DNA of 64,000 bases from Phosphoribacter sp037045045 (lineage in GTDB: Bacteria; Actinomycetota; Actinomycetes; Actinomycetales; Dermatophilaceae). The stretch spans positions 62,001 to 126,000 of the forward strand of contig JBAOHL010000007.1 of the NCBI GenBank assembly GCA_037045045.1. The letters run 5' to 3'. Below the pieces are notes generated by a model. That model saw nothing but the letters and a program-made list of their open reading frames with translations. It did not search any database and was not told where the DNA came from. Positions 1 to 6,663 of this stretch are shown piece after piece. Each line of letters starts with the position of its first letter. Position 1 is the first letter of the stretch. The position numbers and the translations under genes are program-made.

Positions 1-425
1 CCGCAGGAGACGACCCCGCGCCATCCAGCGATGCGCACCCCGGGCTCGCCGTCGGACAACACGAGGGCGACCCCCGCCGCGTCGTGAGGAGCCATCCCAC
101 AAGCCCGAACGCGGTCCAGGGTCGTGATGGAGCGCAGCGCCCGTCGCGCTTTGAAGCGGGACCGCCGACGAGCGTTCCGAAGCGTCAGGGGGGCACTGTT
201 CGCATAAGTATCAAGAAGGCCGACGGCTTCGCCGTCGGGGCCGAGCCAGGCTTCGGGGCCGAGCACTCCGTCTGCGCGCGGCGCTGGCGCGCCGTGCTCG
301 ACTCCGGCATCGTCCCCGGCCCGACTCGGACCGTGAGACGTGGTGGCCGGCGAGCTGCTTCCGTGGACGGCCGACGACGCGGCACCATCGAAGTGCGCAC
401 GCGTCGCGTGGGAGGTCTTGCTCAT
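1..425 (-). CDS. rep: Replication initiator protein (Rep_1-like), 5' part only
   Basis: An open frame starts at an ATG at 423-425 and runs leftwards without a stop through the window edge (about 141 codons seen). A strong ribosome binding site, GGAGG, lies 4 bases before the ATG. The first ~75 residues are low-complexity (Ser, Ala, Gly, Pro). Then comes an Arg-rich stretch (RRRSRFKARRALRS), a Cys in DRVRACG and a GW..VVSCG ending. This is the typical start of actinobacterial rolling-circle plasmid Rep proteins, where the Cys-Gly-Ser motif is followed by a WxCPxC zinc motif; that part would lie just outside. Such proteins nick the double-strand origin and start plasmid replication. The family call is from pattern recognition; the catalytic tyrosine region is not visible. 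Confidence 0.65.
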   Translation of the reverse strand, partial: MSKTSHATRAHFDGAASSAVHGSSSPATTSHGPSRAGDDAGVEHGAPAPRADGVLGPEAWLGPDGEAVGLLDTYANSAPLTLRNARRRSRFKARRALRSITTLDRVRACGMAPHDAAGVALVLSDGEPGVRIAGWRGVVSC

Positions 426-434
426 CGTTCCTCC

Positions 435-491
435 TCTCTCGCGGGGCCCGTCCCGGCCAGGGGACGGGCCCGTTCTTGTTCATGCGAGAGA
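435..491. promoter_or_regulatory. Long two-part hairpin in the rep leader
   Basis: Two nested perfect inverted repeats: outer arms TCTCTCGC (435-442) and GCGAGAGA (484-491), inner arms of 11 bp at 444-454 and 461-471 with a 6-base loop. In the leftward rep transcript this structure sits immediately 5' of the GGAGG ribosome binding site at 430-434. It could control rep translation or attenuate transcription, as leader structures do for several rolling-circle plasmid rep genes. Read rightwards, the inner hairpin is followed by GTTCTTGTTC, so it could also act as a terminator on the + strand. Confidence 0.5.
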
Positions 492-504
492 GCGCGGCGG
501 CAAA

Positions 505-586
505 GTTGCTGCCGAATTGGCAGAAGTGCAGCAACCTGTTGCACTTCGTCCACGACGCAGTTGGGCCACAACTTGCGGCCCAACTG
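505..586. repeat. Inverted-repeat cluster, candidate replication origin
   Basis: Arms GTTGCTGC (505-512) and GCAGCAAC (528-535) are perfect and enclose a second, alternative pairing CTGCC/GGCAG (509-513 with 519-523). A further near-palindrome GTGCAGCAAC-CTGTTGCAC follows at 526-544. Then comes a perfect 10-bp stem CAGTTGGGCC (558-567) with GGCCCAACTG (577-586) and a 9-base loop. No protein-coding frame is convincing here. Position upstream of rep and the stacked hairpins fit an origin (double-strand or single-strand origin) or Rep/copy-control operator; this is inference. Confidence 0.4.
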
Positions 587-599
587 TAGGGACGAGTCC

Positions 600-621
600 G
601 AGTCCGTACGGAGTCCGTACG
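600..621. repeat. 11-bp tandem direct repeat GAGTCCGTACG x2
   Basis: GAGTCCGTACG occurs twice back to back (600-610 and 611-621). The junction creates the perfect palindrome TCCGTACGGA at 603-612. Between the hairpin cluster and the attachment site it could be an iteron or a binding site for a partner of Rep or of the excision machinery. No further copies were seen nearby. Confidence 0.45.
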
Positions 622-713
622 CCGCTCGGGTCAGCAGATCCGACCGGCCATCGTAACGACGCCTCGCAGCGTCAAGGACGGCTCATCCGGCAGCCGCGAG
701 GCCGCCGCAGACC

Positions 714-755
714 CTCGTAATGAATAGGTCATCGGTTCGATTCCGATAGGCGGCT
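714..755 (+). other. tRNA-Thr(CGT) 3' half: attachment-site scar
   Basis: The sequence folds as the 3' half of a tRNA: anticodon loop CTCGTAA (714-720, anticodon CGT, Thr), right side of the anticodon stem TGAAT (721-725), variable loop AGGTC (726-730), T stem ATCGG/CCGAT around TTCGATT (731-747), acceptor strand AGGCGGC (748-754) and discriminator T (755). The five bases before it (AGACC) cannot pair with TGAAT, and no D arm or 5' acceptor GCCGCC(T) is present, so the gene is broken exactly at the anticodon loop. That is the usual crossover point of tRNA-targeting tyrosine integrases. Confidence 0.8.
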
Positions 756-762
756 CAGAATG

Positions 763-786
763 CGCCCCTCACCCTGGTGGGGGGCG
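763..786 (+). terminator. Rho-independent terminator of the original tRNA-Thr gene
   Basis: CGCCCCTCACC at 763-773 pairs with GGTGGGGGGCG at 776-786 with one U.G pair, followed by TTTCT. It lies 8 bases after the tRNA fragment, as expected for the downstream flank of the once intact tRNA gene. This supports placing the chromosome side to the right of 755. Confidence 0.65.
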
Positions 787-1056
787 TTTCTGCTCTGTTT
801 CAGAGCATACGTCGGTGGGCGTGACGCCCCTGGGCCTACAGGGAGCGAGCGGCGCGAGACACAGCTGTGTCGCGGACTACGCCCGCACAGCCGCAAACGC
901 CGACACCACCGATCATCGTCGACAACCCGGCGGACCAGCTCCGCGCGGTCAGGTTCAAGCCGTTGCCCGGTGGCTTCACTCGAGACCGCCGGGCTCAGGC
1001 CCCGGCTGACACCTGGATGGTGATGTGCCCCTAAAGGGCACGTACACCCTGAAGGA
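787..1056. other. Gene-poor stretch between tRNA scar and toxin gene
   Basis: A 7-bp hairpin TGCTCTG/CAGAGCA with a TTT loop lies at 791-807. The rest shows open frames on both strands without a recognisable protein, and no convincing start with a ribosome binding site. A second hairpin at 1025-1041 is listed separately. It may be decayed element or flank DNA. Confidence 0.4.
1025..1041 (-). terminator. Hairpin downstream of the first toxin-antitoxin pair
   Basis: GTGCCC (1025-1030) and GGGCAC (1036-1041) form a perfect 6-bp stem with loop CTAAA, 16 bases after the toxin stop codon on the - strand. There is no U run, so intrinsic termination is only possible, not shown. Confidence 0.35.
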
Positions 1057-1299
1057 CTAGGGCAACAGGTCGAGGTACTTGCGCCGGGCAGGCATGGCGT
1101 GGATGAGGGTCTCGTCGCCGGCTTCGGACACGAGGACCACAGTTCGAGCAGGCGAGCGTGGTGGTCGATATCCGAGACGTAGCTCCCGCCGCGGGTCCTC
1201 GTCGTCACTCAGGGGTTCGACCCAGAGGGACCACTCCGAAGCCTGGAGTGCGTCTTCCGCCGAGATCCCGTGCTTCAGCGCACTTGGATGCACCTTCAC
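1057..1299 (-). CDS. Small toxin of a RHH-partnered TA pair (BrnT/DUF4258-like)
   Basis: An 80-residue protein starts with GTG at 1299, overlapping the stop of the upstream antitoxin gene by GTGA. It begins VHPSALKHGISAEDALQA, contains a run of acidic and Arg residues, and ends IHAMPARRKYLDLLP. Small proteins of this shape (KHG near the start, a central ELRLGY strand, IHAM.AR..YL at the end) are paired with ribbon-helix-helix antitoxins in many actinobacteria and are thought to be RNase-like toxins of the RelE/BrnT fold. Toxicity is inferred from the pairing; no catalytic residue is assigned here. Confidence 0.6.
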   Translation of the reverse strand: MKVHPSALKHGISAEDALQASEWSLWVEPLSDDEDPRRELRLGYRPPRSPARTVVLVSEAGDETLIHAMPARRKYLDLLP

Positions 1300-1529
1300 G
1301 CGGCGAAGTGCGCCAGGGCCGCCCGGATCGCTTCGGATCGGCTCATGTCGTGCCGACTGGCTGCCGCGTCAAGGGCCGCGAGCTCTTCGGAGGTCAGCCG
1401 GACGGCGACGACCTGCATCGGCTCGGCGCCGCGCCCGGGCCGGCCTCGACCACGTCGCTTCAACTCCTCGACGTCGTAGCCTGCCTCGGCCTCGCGGGCC
1501 CAGTGCTGGATCTGCTCCTCGCTCACCAC
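1296..1529 (-). CDS. CopG/RHH-family antitoxin
   Basis: A 77-residue protein with a ribbon-helix-helix segment at its C-terminal half: the strand MQVVAVRLT, then helices around EELAALDAAASRH and RSEAIRAALAHF. The N-terminal part (AREAEAGYDVEEL, then RGRGRPGRG) is the usual preface of chromosomal antitoxins in this class. It starts at GTG 1529 (a second GTG at 1526 is possible) and precedes the toxin in one operon, as expected for autoregulated modules. It should neutralise the toxin and bind the palindrome just upstream. Confidence 0.7.
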   Translation of the reverse strand: MVSEEQIQHWAREAEAGYDVEELKRRGRGRPGRGAEPMQVVAVRLTSEELAALDAAASRHDMSRSEAIRAALAHFAA

Positions 1530-1538
1530 GGAGATAGC

Positions 1539-1553
1539 GTATTACGAAAATAC
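1539..1553 (-). promoter_or_regulatory. Palindromic operator candidate of the first TA operon
   Basis: GTATT-N5-AATAC lies 10 bases upstream of the antitoxin start in a locally AT-rich patch. RHH antitoxins bind short palindromes that overlap their own promoters, so this is the likely autoregulatory site. The assignment rests on position and symmetry only. Confidence 0.45.
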
Positions 1554-1836
1554 CCTTGGCGCGAGGTACAGCCGGGGCCGATCGCCAGCGTCCCGGCCTT
1601 CATGCTCGTGTCCAGGACGGGCTGACCACCGATCGCTGTGCGAGCCGTCGCGGACCCGGGAAACGTCGGCACCCGCCGCCTCGACGCGCGAACGGCGGCG
1701 AGCCCGGCCGCCGGTCGCTGAAGTCGGTCGTGGCGCCGGCGGCGACCAGCGAGTTCTGGTCGGCGAGATGCGTGTACGGGGCGCTGCCCGAGACGTCGCC
1801 TTGCGCGGTTCCCCACTGGGCGCCACAATTGTGGCC
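1554..1836. other. Intergenic region between two TA modules
   Basis: The region separates the leftward and rightward toxin-antitoxin operons. The - strand reads open in more than one frame, for example from about 1830 down to 1600 with a piece reading THLADQNSLVAAGATTDFS, but no start, ribosome binding site or known family could be assigned. It may hold a gene remnant together with the promoter of the rightward module. Confidence 0.3.
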
Positions 1837-2103
1837 GTGAGCACTGCGCCGCTGCGCGAGGTCCGCGACCACTTCAGCGATGTCGTCGACCGGGTCGAGC
1901 GGGAACATGACCGAGTAATCGTCACCCGAAATGGTCGTGCCGCCGCCGTGATCATCAGCCCGGAGGATCTGGCGGAGCTCGAGGAAACCCTCGCGGTCCT
2001 GAGCGACGCGGGGGCCCTGGCAGACATCCGCGAGGCGGATGCGGCATACGCCGCTGGTGACGTCGTCCGGGGGATCGACGCCGTCCGCGCCCTGCGTTCG
2101 TGA
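1837..2103 (+). CDS. Phd/YefM-family antitoxin
   Basis: An 88-residue protein with the classic N-terminal DNA-binding part of the Phd/YefM fold: PLREVRDHFSDVVDRVE, then RVIVTRNGRAAAVIISPEDL, followed by an acidic helical C-terminus that would wrap the toxin. GTG at 1837 is chosen; GTG at 1831 is an alternative two codons upstream. Its TGA overlaps the toxin GTG (GTGA). It is expected to repress its own operon and to block the downstream RelE-type toxin. Confidence 0.8.
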   Translation: MSTAPLREVRDHFSDVVDRVEREHDRVIVTRNGRAAAVIISPEDLAELEETLAVLSDAGALADIREADAAYAAGDVVRGIDAVRALRS

Positions 2104-2381
2104 CCCAGCCCGTCGCCGACGAACTTGTCCTGACCCCGCCCGCCGTCCGCGCCGTCCGCGCCGGGCTCCCCGAGTCGGTCGCCACTGCCGTGATCGAGTT
2201 CCTCACCGGAGCCCTGGTAGACAACCCGCATCGGGTCGGCAAGCGGCTGCGTGGGGACCTCGCGGGAATCTGCTCGGCGCGACGAGGCACCTACCGCGTC
2301 CTGTACCGCATCAACGACGACCGGCACGAGGTCGTCGTGCTGCGTATCGAGCACCGTGGCGAGGCCTACCGTCCCCGCTGA
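2100..2381 (+). CDS. RelE/ParE-family toxin
   Basis: A 93-residue protein with the RelE superfamily pattern: LTPPAVRAVRAGLPESVA near the start, NPHRVGKRLRGDLAG in the middle, then RRGTYRVLYRINDDRHEVVVLRIEHRGEAYR. The Arg in YRVLYRI and the C-terminal His/Arg/Tyr residues correspond to the substrate-contacting positions of RelE-like mRNA interferases. It overlaps the antitoxin gene by 4 bases, so the pair should be translationally coupled. Confidence 0.8.
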   Translation: MTQPVADELVLTPPAVRAVRAGLPESVATAVIEFLTGALVDNPHRVGKRLRGDLAGICSARRGTYRVLYRINDDRHEVVVLRIEHRGEAYRPR

Positions 2382-2749
2382 GTAGGTGCCAAGGGCGGGT
2401 CGAGCAGCCACTCGGCGAGCAACTCCCCGGTCCCGCGCCCCGCCAGCCCGGAAGAAGGTGGTCGGAAGGCCCACATCGTCCGCCAGCTCGGGATCGAGGC
2501 CCAGGCCGAACTCGTCGAGGACTGGTACGTCGGATCGCCGGTGCACCCGAGGAACCCGAGGACCGTGGCCACACCGGCCACCCCCGCGACCCGCAGAGCC
2601 CGTTCCGCCGCTACCTCACCGACGACGTGCGGCTCGGACTGTAGTGAGAGCAGCACATTCTGAGGCAGCCCGTTCTCCGAGCGCCGGATCGGCGAGACTG
2701 GGTCGGCGGGCTCGACGCGAGCCCGGCCGCGCCGATCCAGGAGCACGAC
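2382..2749. other. Gene-free stretch with possible remnants
   Basis: No complete gene is seen. The + strand around 2485-2560 encodes a protein-like piece (IVRQLGIEAQAELVEDWYV) and the - strand over the same DNA another plausible piece, but neither has a start or a recognisable family. The acyl-CoA dehydrogenase promoter should lie in its right part. The region may mark old insertion or deletion events near the tRNA hotspot. Confidence 0.3.
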
Positions 2750-3895
2750 ATGGAAGCCGACGAGTTCCGCCCGATCCTCACCCAGATCCGCGAGTTCGTC
2801 CGCAAGGTCGTCGTGCCCGCCGAAGAGACGATCGAGCGCACCGACGAGATCCCCGCGCCGATTCGCCAACGGGCCGCCGACATGGGCCTGTTCGGCTACG
2901 CCATCCCGCAGGAGTACGGCGGCCTCGGGGTGACGATGAGCGAAGAGATCCAGATCGCCCTCGAACTCGGCTACACGACGCCGGCGTTCCGGTCCCTCAT
3001 GGGCACCAACAACGGCATCGCCGGCCAGGTGTTCGTCAACATCGGCACCGAGGCCCAGAAGCAGGCCTACCTGCCGCGGCTGGCCAGCGGCGAACTGCTC
3101 GCCTCGTTCTGCCTCACCGAGCAGGACGCCGGATCGGACCCCAGCGGGATGGCGACCCGGGCCACCCGCACCGACGACGGCTATCGGATCTCGGGCAGCA
3201 AGCGGTTCATCACCAACGCCACCCGGGCCGGGGTGCACATGGTGTTCGCCCGCAGCGGCCCGGAATCGGCCGGTACCAAGGGAATCTCCGTCTTCGCCGT
3301 CGACGCCGCCCGGCCCGGCGTCCAGGTCGGCGAGCCCGACGAGAAGATGGGCCAGCACGGCACGACGACCTCCGACGTGTACTTCGACGACGTCCTCGTG
3401 CCGGCCGATGCGCTGGTCGGGCAGGTCGAGGGCCAGGGTTTCGGAGCGGCGATGAAGTCCTTGGCCAAGGGACGGCTGCACATCGCCGCAATCTGCTGCG
3501 GCCTGGGTCAACGGCTCGTCGAGGAGAGCGTGACGTGGGCCAACTCCGCCCGCCAGGGCGGGCGGCCGATCTCGCGGTTCCAGCTCGTCCAGGCCTTGAT
3601 CGCCGAATCCCAGGCCGAGCTGTATGCCGGGCGCGCGATGGTCATCGAGGCGGCCGCGCAGTACGACAGCGGCGCAGACCGCAAGCTCGGGCCGAGCTGC
3701 AGCAAGCTGTTCTGCAGCGAGATGGTCGGGCGGATCGCGGACCGGGCCGTCCAGGTGCACGGTGGCATGGGGTACATGAAATCCGTTCCGGTGGAACGGT
3801 TCTACCGAGACGTGCGCCTGTTCCGTCTCTACGAGGGCACCAGCGAGATCCAGAAACTCATCATCGCCAGGGCCTTGCTCGACGCCGACGCCTGA
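2750..3895 (+). CDS. Acyl-CoA dehydrogenase
   Basis: A 381-residue flavoprotein of the acyl-CoA dehydrogenase family, full length. Visible are the helical N-terminal domain, the FAD-contact segment FCLTEQDAGSDPSGM, the strand ISGSKRFITNA, the C-terminal cofactor motif VQVHGGMGYM and the end RLYEGTSEIQKLIIARALL. The Glu in YEGTSEIQ is the catalytic base of the short/medium-chain and branched-chain type enzymes. It should oxidise an acyl-CoA to the 2-enoyl-CoA and pass electrons to ETF. Substrate cannot be told from the sequence. It stands alone, convergent with the SRPBCC gene 16 bases downstream. Confidence 0.9.
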   Translation: MEADEFRPILTQIREFVRKVVVPAEETIERTDEIPAPIRQRAADMGLFGYAIPQEYGGLGVTMSEEIQIALELGYTTPAFRSLMGTNNGIAGQVFVNIGTEAQKQAYLPRLASGELLASFCLTEQDAGSDPSGMATRATRTDDGYRISGSKRFITNATRAGVHMVFARSGPESAGTKGISVFAVDAARPGVQVGEPDEKMGQHGTTTSDVYFDDVLVPADALVGQVEGQGFGAAMKSLAKGRLHIAAICCGLGQRLVEESVTWANSARQGGRPISRFQLVQALIAESQAELYAGRAMVIEAAAQYDSGADRKLGPSCSKLFCSEMVGRIADRAVQVHGGMGYMKSVPVERFYRDVRLFRLYEGTSEIQKLIIARALLDADA

Positions 3896-3911
3896 CCGCA
3901 CCCGCGAGGGC

Positions 3912-4382
3912 TCAGCCGCTCGCAGCGTCGCTCTCGGCCAGGGTCGCTAGGCGGTCCAGCGACGCCATGAGCCGCTCGGAGGTCGTCGCCATGGCCCGCG
4001 GCAGCCGCCGTTCGTCGGTCAGGTCGGTCCAGTCGTAGGTGTGCCGCGCGAGGGTCCGCCGCTCGTCGAGCGCCTCGAACTCCCAGCGCCACAGGTGCCC
4101 CGGGGGAGCGCTCGCCGGCTCGGACGGCCGCCACGCGATGAGCCGCTCCGGCTCGAATTCGACGACGTGATTCTCGCGAACGTCCCCCTTCGTCGTCGTC
4201 ATGAGGAACACGTCGCCGACCGCGTGCACGCGCTGCCCGGGCGCGGCATACGAGAGGTTGTCGTTGCCGTCCCATCGCGGCTGATGGGCCGGATCGGCGA
4301 CCAACTCGAAGACCTGCGCCACGGGGGCAGCGATCTCGCGTTCGGCGCTGACGATGCGGGGGGCCGCGGGCTGGCTCGACAT
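3912..4382 (-). CDS. SRPBCC family protein
   Basis: A 156-residue protein with the START/SRPBCC lipid-binding-like fold: the first strand IVSAEREIAAPVAQVFELVADPAHQ, a W in PRWDGN, and the long C-terminal helix ATTSERLMASLDRLATLAE. Members bind small hydrophobic ligands or act as cyclases or dehydrases; this one has no diagnostic active site. It follows the MerR regulator gene on the same strand with a gap of 47 bases, so the regulator may control it. Confidence 0.75.
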   Translation of the reverse strand: MSSQPAAPRIVSAEREIAAPVAQVFELVADPAHQPRWDGNDNLSYAAPGQRVHAVGDVFLMTTTKGDVRENHVVEFEPERLIAWRPSEPASAPPGHLWRWEFEALDERRTLARHTYDWTDLTDERRLPRAMATTSERLMASLDRLATLAESDAASG

Positions 4383-4429
4383 CTGTCCATCGAAGCACAG
4401 CGCGAGGCGCCGGGGCGATGCTCGCGGGG

Positions 4430-4822
4430 TCAGTCGCTCGGTCGCCGGCGACGGGCGCGGGGTCGGTCGGGCGGAACGGGGTCGATGTCGAGGTCGAGCT
4501 CGATGTCGAGGTCGAGCATCGGCTCTTGGGGTTGCGCGTCGAGGGCCGTGAGGTATGCCGCGAGCGCCGCGCGTCCACGGGTGGCCGTGGCCGTCCCGGG
4601 GCTCGGGCCCTCGAGGGCGCGGACGAGATCGCGGACCAGAGCCGCGGGCAGGCCGGCCTCGCCGAGCAGGTGATACCGGCGGGCCAGCGGCACCTGGGCG
4701 GCGGCATACCGGCGGTAGCCGTTGTCGTCGCGGCGGATCGGGACGAGCAGGCCGGCGGTCTCCATCCGGCGCAGCGCGGGCACCGGGACCCCCGAGCGTG
4801 TCGCGAACTCACCGATGCGCAT
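4430..4822 (-). CDS. MerR-family transcriptional regulator
   Basis: A 130-residue protein with an N-terminal MerR winged helix (MRIGEFATRSGVPVPALRRME, then GLLVPIRRDDNGYRRY). The start at 4822 is preferred because GGAGG lies 5 bases before it; an in-frame ATG upstream exists. No cysteine-based metal site is present, so it is not a classical mercury or copper sensor. The C-terminus is odd: an acidic alternation (LDLDIELDLDIDP) followed by a basic tail (RPRARRRRP). It is likely to regulate the following SRPBCC gene or itself. Confidence 0.8.
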   Translation of the reverse strand: MRIGEFATRSGVPVPALRRMETAGLLVPIRRDDNGYRRYAAAQVPLARRYHLLGEAGLPAALVRDLVRALEGPSPGTATATRGRAALAAYLTALDAQPQEPMLDLDIELDLDIDPVPPDRPRARRRRPSD

Positions 4823-4870
4823 GCCGCCTCCGAGCGCCATGGTAGCCACGCGGCGGGCTAACCTGCGGAC

Positions 4871-6208
4871 GTGGACTCCGGGTCGGCGTCGTGGCCGCAG
4901 CCGCTGCGGCGGATGCGCGACGGCACCGTCAAGCAGGTCAACCCGTACTCGGGAACATCGGTGTGGACCGTGCCGCGCCGCGGAAACCGGCCGGTCCTGG
5001 ATCGCCCCGAGCCCGCGCCGCCGCTGGACCCCGACCTGGCCGGCCGGTACTGCGCGTTCTGCGAGTTGCGCTACCTCGAGACGCCACCGGAGAAGAGCCG
5101 CCTCGAACGTGCCGGCGACGACTGGGTCAGCCGGTCGGGCCTCTCACTCGCCGAGGTCCTCGCCCGGCCCGCCGAGTTCCGGTGCATTTCCAACCTCGTC
5201 GAGATCGTCTCCTACGACTACTGGCGGCTCAACTACGGCTACGAGGCCGACGACGCGGCGCGGGCGCGGTTCGCGGCATACGTCGCCGACCCGGCCGGGC
5301 GCGACCACGTCCTCGACCTCGCCGGTCGGCGGGCGGCCGCCGCGGGCGAGAGCGCGGCCGACTGGGCGGACCTGACCCCCGAGCAGCGGTTGGCCACGGG
5401 GGTGGCGTTCTTCGCCGGGGGACACGACGTCGTCGTCGCGCGGCGTCATGTCGTCGACGGGTCGAATGGCCCTGGCCAATTGGCCTCTGCGGGAGCCCTT
5501 TCCGTCGACGACCACCGCCACTACGTCGCTTTCACCGTCGAGGCGCTGCGGGAGCTCTACGAGACCAACCCCAACGTCCGCTACGTCGCGGTGTTCCAGA
5601 ACTGGCTCCGTGGGGCCGGCGCGTCGTTCGACCACCTGCACAAGCAGCTCGTCGCGATCGACGAACGCAGCAGCCGCATGGAGGTCGAACTGAGCCGGGT
5701 GCGCGCCAACCCCGACTTCTACAACGAGGCGGCGCTCGGGTATGCCGCGGGTCAGGGCCTCGTCGTCGCCGAGAACGCCGAGGCCATCGCCTATGCCGGG
5801 TTCGGGCACCGCTACCCCTCGATCGAGGTGTTCAGCAAGGCGCCGTCCGGACGGCCCTGGCGCCAGACGCCGGACCAGGTCGACGCGATGGCCGACCTGC
5901 TGCACGCCTGTCACGCCGCGACCGGCGCCGAGGTGGCCAGCAACGAGGAATGGCACCACCGCTGGCCCGACCTCGACCTCGCTTTGCCCTGGCGGATCGT
6001 GCTCAAGTGGCGCCTGTCGACGCTCGCCGGATTCGAGGGCGGGACGAAGATCTACCTCAACACCATCGACCCGTGGCAGTTGCGCGACCGGGTTGTCGAC
6101 CGGCTGTCGGGGCTGCGCGAGTCCGGTGCCCTCGCGCCAGGGATCGCCGTCGGCGAGGAGTGCCCGGCGCGACCGAACACCCTGCGATATCGGGACGGGC
6201 GGGAATGA
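4871..6208 (+). CDS. DUF4921 family protein (HIT/GalT-like)
   Basis: A 445-residue protein starting at GTG 4871. It opens with RRMRDGTVKQVNPYSGTSVWTVP, a signature I associate with DUF4921, then a Cys pair in YCAFCELRYL. Later come NLVEIVSYDYWRLN and a HIT-type motif in SFDHLHKQLVAID, which resembles the His-x-His active site of galactose-1-phosphate uridylyltransferase relatives. The C-terminus repeats a GalT-like WHHRWP element. A nucleotidyl-transfer or nucleotide hydrolase role is plausible but unproven. Its stop overlaps the next start (ATGA), giving a two-gene operon. Confidence 0.7.
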   Translation: MDSGSASWPQPLRRMRDGTVKQVNPYSGTSVWTVPRRGNRPVLDRPEPAPPLDPDLAGRYCAFCELRYLETPPEKSRLERAGDDWVSRSGLSLAEVLARPAEFRCISNLVEIVSYDYWRLNYGYEADDAARARFAAYVADPAGRDHVLDLAGRRAAAAGESAADWADLTPEQRLATGVAFFAGGHDVVVARRHVVDGSNGPGQLASAGALSVDDHRHYVAFTVEALRELYETNPNVRYVAVFQNWLRGAGASFDHLHKQLVAIDERSSRMEVELSRVRANPDFYNEAALGYAAGQGLVVAENAEAIAYAGFGHRYPSIEVFSKAPSGRPWRQTPDQVDAMADLLHACHAATGAEVASNEEWHHRWPDLDLALPWRIVLKWRLSTLAGFEGGTKIYLNTIDPWQLRDRVVDRLSGLRESGALAPGIAVGEECPARPNTLRYRDGRE

Positions 6209-6663
6209 ACACCGACCACTTCGTTTTCGCCGACGAGTGGCTGCTGTCGGCGCCGGCCGATCGCGTGTATGCCGTGCTCGCCGAGCCGCTGCGCTACCCG
6301 CAGTGGTGGCCCCAGGTCCGGTCGGCGGTATCGGTCGACGCGGACACCGGGCGCACGACGGTCCGGTCGCTGCTGCCCTACACCATGCATCTCACCGTCA
6401 CTCGTGAGGTCGTCGACCGGGCAGGCGGAGTACTGCGCGCCCGGCTCGGCGGCGATCTCGAGGGCTGGTGTGCCTGGCACGTGACGCCGGAGTCCGGCGG
6501 GTTCACTCGGGCCCGGTTCGACCAGGAGGTGCTCGTCACCCCGTGGGTCGTGCGGATGTGGGCCCGCTGGGCGCGAGAGGTCGCCCTGGCCAACCACCGG
6601 GCGATGATGCGCGGCGGGGAGCGCGGGCTCGCGGCATACCTCGCCGGACGGCGGATCCACTAA
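6205..6663 (+). CDS. SRPBCC family protein (polyketide cyclase-like)
   Basis: A 152-residue protein that starts within the DUF4921 stop codon (ATGA). The fold signature is clear: FADEWLLSAPADRVYAVLAEPLRYPQWWPQV, then alternating strands, then the amphipathic C-terminal helix VRMWARWAREVALANHRAMM. The WWP motif is common in actinobacterial cyclase-like members. No catalytic residues can be named. Coupling to the DUF4921 gene suggests a shared pathway. Confidence 0.75.
   Translation: MNTDHFVFADEWLLSAPADRVYAVLAEPLRYPQWWPQVRSAVSVDADTGRTTVRSLLPYTMHLTVTREVVDRAGGVLRARLGGDLEGWCAWHVTPESGGFTRARFDQEVLVTPWVVRMWARWAREVALANHRAMMRGGERGLAAYLAGRRIH

Larger units (their letters stand above)
1..755. mobile_element. 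Right end of an integrated plasmid-like element
   Basis: This stretch holds a leftward rep gene that leaves the window, an upstream region dense in inverted repeats, and, at the right boundary, the 3' half of a tRNA-Thr gene without its 5' half. Elements that integrate into the 3' end of tRNA genes leave exactly such a half-copy at their distal end, with the element on the 5' side of the fragment and the old chromosome on its 3' side. The rep gene lies on the expected element side. An integrative, replicating element of the AICE or integrated-plasmid type is inferred; the integrase and the intact tRNA must lie left of the window. Confidence 0.65.

Noticed and set aside
84..720. Two overlapping + strand open frames (190 and 126 codons) at the left end
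   Set aside because: They are Arg/Ser-rich shadows of the - strand rep gene and of the hairpin-rich region, without ribosome binding sites or family resemblance.
2366..3901. A 511-codon - strand open frame opposite the acyl-CoA dehydrogenase
   Set aside because: It is an antisense shadow typical of high-GC genes; the + strand has all acyl-CoA dehydrogenase motifs.
4430..4822. MerR protein as copper or mercury sensor of the locus at 8.5 kb
   Set aside because: It lacks the metal-binding cysteines and is closely linked to an SRPBCC gene instead.
5144..5959. A 271-codon - strand open frame opposite the DUF4921 gene
   Set aside because: Composition is that of an antisense shadow (Val/Gly/Asp rich), with no motif or start signal; the + strand protein is recognisable.
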